From CAUTXO01 sp963542625 (GTDB lineage: Bacteria; Campylobacterota; Campylobacteria; Campylobacterales; SZUA-545): a stretch of DNA of 21,246 bases. The position numbers and the translations under genes are program-made. The stretch covers positions 1 through 21,246 of the forward strand of contig CAUTXO010000024.1 of NCBI GenBank assembly GCA_963542625.1, written 5' to 3'. Under the pieces are notes generated by a model. That model saw only the letters and a program-made list of their open reading frames with translations, was not told the origin of the DNA and did no database searches. Shown here in pieces: positions 15,162 through 21,246 of this stretch; position 1 is the first letter of the stretch; each line of letters opens with the position of its first letter.

Positions 15162-16312
15162 ATATTTACAGCGTAGAAGGCGGCGTTTGCGCCGTTAGCG
15201 GGTTTTTTGCCGGTGGCACAAGCGCGGGGCTCAAAGGCGGCGGGCGCTTGGATCTTGCCTACATCAAAAGCAGCGAGCCTTGCGTTTGGGGCGGTGTTTT
15301 TACAAGCAACAAATTCAAGGCCGCGCCGCTCATTGACGCGCTTAGCAAGCAAGACAGGCTCATAGATGGCGTTATAATAAACTCAAAAAACGCCAACGCT
15401 ATGACGCTTGAAGCGGGATTACAAGACGTGCGCGAGATCTTAGCAGGGCTTGATGGCACCTGGCTGATGAGCTCAACGGGCGTTATCGGCAAAAGATTGC
15501 CAAAGGACAAGATCAAAAGCGCGCTGGCAAAACTAAGCTTTAACGAAACAAACAGCGCCGCCGCACAAGAAGCGATTATGACAACGGACAGCTTCCAAAA
15601 GCACATCGCGCTTAGGGTGCAAACAAGCAGCGGCGAATTCACGCTTGGCGCAATGGCAAAGGGCGCGGGAATGATAGCGCCAAGCCTTGCTACGATGCTT
15701 TGTTTTGTAACCACAGATGCCGATTTAAGCGCGGCGCAGATTAGGGAGTGCATAAAGGGCGCGCTTGATGGCTCGTTTAACGCAATTAGCGTCGATGGCG
15801 ACACTTCCACAAACGACAGCGTGATAGTTTTATCTAGCCGCAGATCCGGCGTTGCGGACGCTAGCGCCTTTGGCGAAGCGCTGAAAATGGCGTTTCATAA
15901 GCTTGCGCTTGATATTGCGCGCGATGGCGAAGGAGCCAAAAAGCTCGTTGCCTTTGAAGTGAAAAATGCCGAGAGTTACGAGCAGGCAAAAACGTGCGCT
16001 AAGGCTTTGGCGAATTCTTTGCTTGTTAAAACCGCGCTTTTTGGGGAAGATCCAAACTGGGGGCGCATTGCTTCTACCATAGGCGCAAGCGGGGTTACGT
16101 GCGATGAGCGCGCGCTAAAAATCCACATAGGCAGCGTGAAAATTTACGACGGCGGCGAGATAGAAAACGCAGAAGAAGAGGCTGGCGCGGTGCTAAAGGC
16201 TAACGAATTTAGAATAACTTGTGATCTTGGCGTGGGGGCGGCTGGCTTTACGGCTTATGGCTGCGACCTTGGCTACGAATACGTGAAAATAAACGCTTCA
16301 TACAGAACATAA
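15158..16312 (+). CDS. argJ: Bifunctional glutamate N-acetyltransferase / ornithine acetyltransferase (ArgJ)
   Basis: ArgJ recycles the acetyl group from N-acetylornithine to glutamate in arginine synthesis. The 384-residue precursor has the family's self-cleavage site in SLATML, with T179 as the nucleophile that becomes the N-terminus of the beta chain. AMAKGAGMIAP just before it, EDPNWGRI, and the C-terminal ...INASYRT are typical family segments. Length is normal. Whether it performs both reactions or only the ornithine acetyltransferase step cannot be decided by sequence. It is coupled to the preceding membrane-protein gene by a 4-nt overlap. No other arg genes are in the window. Confidence 0.96.
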   Translation: MNIYSVEGGVCAVSGFFAGGTSAGLKGGGRLDLAYIKSSEPCVWGGVFTSNKFKAAPLIDALSKQDRLIDGVIINSKNANAMTLEAGLQDVREILAGLDGTWLMSSTGVIGKRLPKDKIKSALAKLSFNETNSAAAQEAIMTTDSFQKHIALRVQTSSGEFTLGAMAKGAGMIAPSLATMLCFVTTDADLSAAQIRECIKGALDGSFNAISVDGDTSTNDSVIVLSSRRSGVADASAFGEALKMAFHKLALDIARDGEGAKKLVAFEVKNAESYEQAKTCAKALANSLLVKTALFGEDPNWGRIASTIGASGVTCDERALKIHIGSVKIYDGGEIENAEEEAGAVLKANEFRITCDLGVGAAGFTAYGCDLGYEYVKINASYRT

Positions 16313-16324
16313 GTAGCAATTTTG

Positions 16325-16351
16325 TAAAATCCCCTATCTCAAAAACAAGGA
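16325..16351 (+). promoter_or_regulatory. Possible -10 box and ribosome site for the YdcH-like gene
   Basis: TAAAAT at 16325-16330 (in TTTGTAAAAT) could serve as a -10 element in the 44-bp gap after argJ. AAGGA at 16347-16351 lies 5 nt ahead of the ATG at 16357 and fixes that start. Confidence 0.4.
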
Positions 16352-16356
16352 AAAAA

Positions 16357-16584
16357 ATGCTTCACGAATACAAAGACATCATCGCCATTTTAAGGCAGGA
16401 AAACGCGCATTTTGCAAAGATTTTTGACAGGCACAACGAGCTTGACAACCAAATTGCCGCCGTTGAAGAAGGCAGGGAACATATGGATTTTACGAAGCTA
16501 GACGTGCTTAAAAAAGAAAAGCTTGCCCTAAAAGACGAGGCATACGCTGCTATCCTAAAATACAAAGAAGAAAATAATCTCTAA
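16357..16584 (+). CDS. DUF465 / YdcH-like small coiled-coil protein
   Basis: A 75-residue charged helical protein. The pattern of an N-terminal helix with HxELDxQI (here HNELDNQIAAVE, residues 26-37) followed by a second helix LKKEKLALKDEAYAAIL (51-67) is the DUF465/YdcH signature: two antiparallel helices. The function of the family is unknown. It has a clear ribosome site and is followed 13 bp later by a probable terminator, so it forms its own unit or the tail of the argJ transcript. Confidence 0.85.
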   Translation: MLHEYKDIIAILRQENAHFAKIFDRHNELDNQIAAVEEGREHMDFTKLDVLKKEKLALKDEAYAAILKYKEENNL

Positions 16585-16597
16585 TCTTTCCGGCTCT

Positions 16598-16648
16598 GCG
16601 CGCTAGATCTGGGCTTGGATCTTGATAGATCTTTGCGCGCGGGTTTTT
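16598..16648 (+). terminator. Probable intrinsic terminator built on AGATCT arms
   Basis: GCGCGC-T-AGATCT (16598-16610), a 16-nt loop, then AGATCT-TT-GCGCGC (16627-16640) can pair as a 12-bp stem with a small internal mismatch, followed by GGG and five Ts (16644-16648). It begins 13 bp after the DUF465 stop. The self-complementary AGATCT units supply half of the stem, suggesting how GATC repeats may acquire terminator function. The loop is long, so strength is uncertain. Confidence 0.55.
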
Positions 16649-16797
16649 CACACGGATCTTCGCTGTGGATCTTTGATACGGGTTTGCGCTGAGATCTTTG
16701 CGCGGCAAGATCTAGCAAGTGCGCTTTGGTTTAACTCTTGGCTTGTGAGTGGCGGCAGTTAGACAATAGCGGTGGCACAAACCCCGCGTAAAAATAG
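16649..16797. other. GATC-rich gap before the defence locus
   Basis: Four further GATC sites (16655, 16668, 16693 and 16709) punctuate this gene-free stretch; including flanks, 16585-16809 has eight in 225 bp. GCGGTGGCACAAACCCCGCG at 16769-16788 partly resembles 10148-10162, also upstream of a gene with a strong ribosome site. No clear promoter, tRNA, attachment site or integrase remnant is visible at this junction with the accessory genes. Confidence 0.6.
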
Positions 16798-16803
16798 AAG
16801 GAG
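16798..16803 (+). promoter_or_regulatory. Ribosome binding site deciding the mkoA start
   Basis: AAGGAG lies 6 nt upstream of TTG 16810. It is the only strong ribosome site near the 5' end of the kinase-helicase gene and places the start 54 nt before the G tract. The later TTG at 17120, where the intact downstream frame first has a possible initiator, has none. Confidence 0.75.
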
Positions 16804-16809
16804 AAGATC

Positions 16810-19800
16810 TTGAAAAAGTCTAGCGAAAAAATTTTAGGCAAATACAAAGTAAAAGAAAAAGTAGCGGGGGGGGGGCGACAAAATCATCGCCACCCGCAAT
16901 GAAACAGAGTATTTAGTAGAGATCATAAAAAAGACGGAGCAAAGCAGTAGATACTCAGAAACTGCTAGGCGTTTAAGCGTTGTAAATCACAACAACATCA
17001 GCAATGTAATCATCGAGGAAGACGACGAGAATTTTTACTTTATCGATAAATTTTTTGATGGAGATGGATATTCAAAGCTAGAAGCTGACTACTTCTTTAA
17101 TGACAAAAATTACGCAAACTTGATAAGCTGCTACCTGCAAATCATAAGCGCCATTAGATACATTCATCAGCAAGGTTTTTATCACGGCAACATAAATCCT
17201 GAAAATATTTTGATTAGCCGTGGTGAAGAGGATCACGCATATTTGCTAGATTTTGGCAGAAGCTATTTATACTCTATGCTAAAAAATGAGCCGGACAAAA
17301 CATTTTACGCGCCGGAGCAGGTAAAAGAAAAAGAAATATTCAAAGAAAGCGACATTTATTCTTTTGGGCTTTGTATGCTAAAGCTCATCGTTGATAATTT
17401 TGAAGGATTTGATTTTTACGCGCACTACAAAGACTACCAAGATCTTGAGAAGTTTTTTGAATACGTTACGGCTAATTACGAACCAGAAGGCGATGAAAAT
17501 GAACTGTTTTTGCTCGCAAAAAAAATGCTTAAAGAAAACCCTAGCGAGCGCATAGATCTAGCAAGCGTTGAAAAGGAATTAAAAGACCTGCTCTCAAGCC
17601 AATACGACGAGCCAACCTTTGCAATAAAAATTAGTGATAGGGCGCTTGAAACATACACAAAAAATAATGGCATAGACCAATACGAAGCCATAAGGCACCT
17701 AGAAGGAAAAATAAAAGGGTATGAGTCTTTTTGGGAATTTAGTGAAGGTAAGAATGGACGTAAAAAAATCAAAATTGCCGTCAGCAATCTTATTTTTCTT
17801 TGCTCGGATAATGTAAAATTTGGCTGTTTATCTTGCTTTGATATCCCAGAAAATCAAGAAGCAGAAATAAGTGATATTACTGCAAATGGGCTTGAACAAA
17901 ATGCCTCTTTTGGTCTTTTTAAAAACAACCAAAAACCATCGGGCGCTTATGATAACGCCAGTTATATCATAGACGAACTACGTGAGAGATACAGGATAAA
18001 ACAGCTTCAAAATGAGCGCCTTGAGATAGACAAAAAATCAATAAAAACAGAGGAGGAGCTGCTAGAGGCTGAATACAAAGCAATACAAGAAAAGAAAAAC
18101 ACAAAATTCGCCATCATAAAAGATATAAACAAGGGCAAAGACACAATAACCTTTGAGTTTGTAAAAGCTGATGGCAAGGAGGACGAAAGCCAATCAAACA
18201 CCGAACTAAAAAATGACGACAAGCATTTTTTTAAAAAGCTAATTGAATATACGCAACAAATTAACAAAGAGCGAGAAAAGGACTTCAAACAGGGGCAAAA
18301 TGTAGTTGTAGAAACAGAACAAGATAGAGATTTTTCTCTAAATGCAAAAGTAGAAAGAACAGATCCGGCTCAAAACACACTTGTTTTAAAGCTTGAAAAA
18401 TACGGCGCAAATAAAAAAATAGATGAGAGGCTCAGATATAAAATCAGCTATGACTACGAAGTAGAAGAAATCGTATGGAACAAGCGAGATAGAGCCCTAA
18501 AAGATCTCACAAGGGCAAACACGGCAATACCAAATCTCCTAAGAAAAATAAGCAACCCTAAGGAGCTTAGAGATAACGAACTAGTTGAAATTGGAAGCTT
18601 TTTTGATGAAAAGCTAGATAACAATCAACAAGAAGCAGTTAGAAAAAGCTTAAGCCTATATGAAAGTTCTGAGATCCTGCTAATACAAGGCCCTCCCGGA
18701 ACTGGCAAAACAACAACAATCACAGAAATAGTGCGGCAGATCTTAAAGACAAGAAAATATGAAAAGATCTTGGTGGCTTCCCAAAGCAATCAGGCGGTTG
18801 ATAATGTGCTTGAAAAAAATTGCGAAACCCAAGACAAGATCTTACGCATAGGCAATGATGACAAAAATATGAGTAAAATCGCGAAAAAATATCGTGCCGA
18901 AAACGTAATAAACAAACTCATCAAGGAAAATTTAGTGCGGATAAAAGCAAACCCAATAACTCACAGCAATGAAGAAATTCAGGCTAAATTAAAAAGCTTG
19001 CAAGAGGGCTTTAGCAAAAGCTTGCAAAACATTACATCAAAAATGACGGCAGCAGAGGGCAGCAAAGAATATGAGCTTGGCGAGCTTTTCGCCAAACACA
19101 TTCGTCTTATTTTTGGCACATTAATCGGAATTTCATCTTGGAAAGATTTTAGAGAAATGGTTTTTGATACGGTGATAGTAGATGAAGCCGGGCGAGCTAC
19201 CTTAAGCGAATTATTAGTGCCGTGCATTAAGGCGCACAAAATTGTTCTCGTGGGGGATCACAAGCAATTAGCGCCCGTCATAGATGACGATGTTTTGGAA
19301 AAACTAGGCGACAAAGAGGAAGCACGAACTTCATTTTTTCAAAGGTTTTTCGAGCGGCTTAAAGACGCAAATAAAGACAATTTAAAACACACGCTCACAC
19401 ATAACTACCGCTCTGAAAGACGCATTTGCGAGCTTTACAATAATGCTTTTTACGATGGCGCGCTAATTGTAAAAGATGAAACAAACAAAGACAGGCAACA
19501 TAGCCTCAGCCCTAGATCTAGCGTAATGTGGATTGATACTGGTGATTTTGATGGACGGGAGGACAAACAAAAAGGAACGGGCAAGATAAACGAATATAAC
19601 GCCGGAATTGTTGAAAAAGTTCTTAAAGGGCTACACAAGGAGCTCAAAGAAAAAGGCTTGCAATATGATCTTGGCGTCATAACGCCATACAAAGATCAAG
19701 CAAACTTACTAAAAGATAAAATCAAGAACAAAGACTTTGAAGGTTTGGATTTTCTCGTTGGAACCGTCGATAGCTTTCAAGGCAGCGACCGCGATATCAT

Positions 19801-20050
19801 AATTTACGATTGCGTTAGATCCTCAAAAAACAAGCAAAAGGCAAAAATAGACTTCATTGCCGATGAAAAACGGCTAAACGTATCGCTCTCAAGAGCAAAA
19901 CGGCTTTTGGTTATAGTTGGCGATATGGACTTTTTATACAAAGCAAACGCAAACAACAATAACCCGTTTGTAAAGATCATAGAGCATATCAACGAGCACA
20001 AAAAAGATTATCTCATAATAAGGAGCACCGATGGCAAAGAAAAAAACTAG
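16810..20050 (+). CDS. mkoA: Kinase-like/UPF1-like SF1 helicase fusion, MkoA of type I Mokosh; out of frame at a G10 tract
   Basis: Mokosh type I defence pairs a serine/threonine-kinase-like plus RNA-helicase protein (MkoA) with a PLD nuclease (MkoB). As given, TTG 16810 reads 30 codons and stops at 16900-16902; the main frame is open from the G tract to 20050. G9 or G12 would join them into about 1079-1080 residues. The joined N-terminus reads LGKYKVKEKVAGGGDKI, a kinase N-lobe with its glycine loop. Kinase C-lobe: HGNINPEN (17183-17206), DFG (17249-17257), then APEQ and DIYSFG. Helicase: GPPGTGKT (18689-18712), DEAG (19181), GDHKQLAP, NYRSERRI, DSFQGSDRD and RLNVSLSRAK. GATC density is lower than in the core genes, consistent with acquisition. 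Domain assignment is secure; the Mokosh label rests on architecture. Confidence 0.8.
16866..16875 (+). repeat. G10 homopolymer, phase-variation switch
   Basis: Ten consecutive G residues. Poly-G tracts of 8-13 in Campylobacter coding sequences change length by slipped-strand mispairing and switch genes on and off. Here 2+n+1 bases separate the upstream codon boundary from the downstream frame, so n = 9 or 12 restores it and n = 10 does not. The tract encodes consecutive glycines of the kinase loop. Confidence 0.9.
20020..20025 (+). promoter_or_regulatory. Ribosome binding site of mkoB inside mkoA
   Basis: AAGGAG ends 5 nt before ATG 20031, inside the last codons of the helicase frame. mkoB could therefore be translated even when mkoA is out of frame, if the message survives. 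Confidence 0.75.
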
Positions 20051-21246
20051 ACAACAAAGCGGTCAAGAAAAAACTTTTACACCAGATCTAGAAATGCTAA
20101 CGCATAAATACAGCGACTTTTACGATGGCTTTATGTTATACGACCAAAGGTTAATATCCTACCCAATATATAAAACCAAGATCTCACACCTAGCAACGTT
20201 AGTGCAAAAATTGCACCCTGTTATATTGGAAATATTAAGGATTATTGACTATTTGCAAACAATAAAAACGGACGACAGCCGCAAAATGCTCGTGCAAATA
20301 ACGCAAATGGATGAGGACATCTTAAATGGAATTCTCTCAGAATTCGACACAAAGGGATACTTAAAGCAAACAATGGGGCTTGAGCTCACAACAAACGGCA
20401 AGGAAGCCCTACAAAAAGATGAGGAAAAAATTACAGAAGAGCTCACAGCATATATTGCATTTGACGGAGTTTTTGGAACAATCTTAGGCGTAGCAACTAC
20501 ACAGAAAGATATGCTACTAGATCAGAGAGCTGATAAGAACTCAATAGAATTTAAGCCGCATTTTGGAGCAAGACCAAGAACAGAACACCTTAATGACGAG
20601 TTTGAAGGCGAAAAAACATTGAGGCAAGTCATAACAGAAGGCTTAAAAAGCCAAACGGGCAACAAATACGACACAAACGAGATACTTTCCGTAGAACCAC
20701 GCAAATTTTTCAAAAAATACTTTTGCCTTTTTTATAAAAACGCGGAAGAAGAAGAAAGAATTCTTGTCATAAACAGCAAGTATGAAGAGGACATTGAAGC
20801 CACAGAATTGTTTGACCGTTTGATGAATGAAGGAAAATTTACAGATAGCGTCAATCAAGAATCAAAAGAGCTTATGGAAGAAAATTACCATAATTTTGAA
20901 GAAGCAACACCAGAAGTAATAAAGCAAAAGTTAGAGGTTGATTTAACAAACGGAAAAACGATTGAAACCCTAGACCACAAAAAGTATTTTAAATACGTTT
21001 TAAATAACGCAAAAAAAGAAATTTGCATCCAATCCCCTTGGATTAGAAAAAACATTTTAAAATACTACGAGAATGAGATTAAGGGCGCGATCGAACGAGG
21101 TGTAAAAATTACCGTAAAATATGGAATGAAGTCACGAAACAGATTTGATAAGGTAGGTATAGATGATGGATCTTTAAAGTTTTTTGACGGGCTTGATAAG
21201 AAATTTTTTAAACTCATAAAGGACAACGACCATTCAAAAATCATCA
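20031..21246 (+). CDS. mkoB: PLD-family nuclease subunit, MkoB of type I Mokosh (3' end outside window)
   Basis: The frame is open for 405 codons from ATG 20031 to the window end with no stop. The N-terminus is basic (MAKKKTRQQ). Residues about 60-125 have a winged-helix-like pattern (DEDILNGILSEFDTKGYL, then LTTNGKEAL). A phospholipase-D-like domain starts near residue 320: KEICIQSPWIRKNIL, then GAIERGVKITVKYG, and the first catalytic motif H401-x-K403 (DHSKII) sits at the last bases of the window. The rest of the HxK(x)4D motif and the second copy, if present, lie beyond. The start overlaps the mkoA end by 20 nt, indicating a two-gene operon. PLD proteins of this type act as nucleases in DISARM and Mokosh; the Mokosh call rests on the partner gene. 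Confidence 0.78.
   Translation, partial: MAKKKTRQQSGQEKTFTPDLEMLTHKYSDFYDGFMLYDQRLISYPIYKTKISHLATLVQKLHPVILEILRIIDYLQTIKTDDSRKMLVQITQMDEDILNGILSEFDTKGYLKQTMGLELTTNGKEALQKDEEKITEELTAYIAFDGVFGTILGVATTQKDMLLDQRADKNSIEFKPHFGARPRTEHLNDEFEGEKTLRQVITEGLKSQTGNKYDTNEILSVEPRKFFKKYFCLFYKNAEEEERILVINSKYEEDIEATELFDRLMNEGKFTDSVNQESKELMEENYHNFEEATPEVIKQKLEVDLTNGKTIETLDHKKYFKYVLNNAKKEICIQSPWIRKNILKYYENEIKGAIERGVKITVKYGMKSRNRFDKVGIDDGSLKFFDGLDKKFFKLIKDNDHSKII

Noticed and set aside
16769..16788. Resemblance between 16769-16788 and 10148-10162 (both contain CAAACCCCG)
   Set aside because: The exact shared core is only 9 nt; too short to claim a regulatory element from two cases.
16585..16809. Attachment site or integrase remnant bordering the defence genes
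   Set aside because: No tRNA, direct repeat pair or recombinase trace is visible; the right border is outside the window.
17120..20050. Helicase gene starting independently at TTG 17120
   Set aside because: No ribosome site is visible there, and this start would cut off the kinase N-lobe (glycine loop, beta strands) that is plainly encoded upstream in the same frame back to the G tract.

Overview
The window looks like a chromosomal segment of a Campylobacter or a close relative (Campylobacterota). The grounds are a cheZ - U32 hydroxylase - DUF3972 - glyQ - nif3 - zinc-ribbon - waaA block that follows the gene order I remember from C. jejuni (Cj0700-Cj0707, without purE), a Campylobacter-type CheZ and FlhB, frequent TTG starts, and a G10 homopolymer inside a gene, the classic contingency-locus signature of this genus. 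The species cannot be fixed from the sequence alone. By eye the most distinctive genomic trait is an extreme excess of GATC (mainly AGATCT, AAGATCC and GGATCC) concentrated in intergenic islands.

Layout. 1-243: GATC-rich intergenic island. 244-7193 (minus strand): coaX-hisG-flhB, tightly coupled; then a yfgM-like / BamB-like lipoprotein / Xer recombinase operon with overlapping genes; then a class A penicillin-binding protein. 7248-8093 (plus): PLP-dependent ACC-deaminase-like enzyme, divergent from the PBP gene. 8160-14199 (plus): cheZ, U32 protein, short GATC-containing gap, DUF3972, glyQ, nif3-like, C4 zinc-ribbon coiled-coil protein and waaA. 14200-14792: a gene-free island with about 35 GATC sites in under 600 bp. 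14793-16584: small membrane protein, argJ and a YdcH-like small protein, the last closed by a terminator partly built from AGATCT. 16585-16809: another GATC-rich gap.

16810-21246 is accessory DNA: a kinase-like/UPF1-like SF1 helicase gene overlapping a PLD-type nuclease gene that runs off the window. This is the architecture of the type I Mokosh anti-phage system (mkoA + mkoB). The helicase gene carries a G10 tract exactly where the kinase glycine-rich loop is encoded, and as given it is out of frame (OFF); G9 or G12 would join the frames into a protein of about 1079-1080 residues. The window therefore appears to hold a phase-variable Mokosh defence locus whose switch lies in the kinase nucleotide-binding loop and whose kinase lacks the canonical catalytic Asp (HGN instead of HRD). 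This is the most interesting content here.
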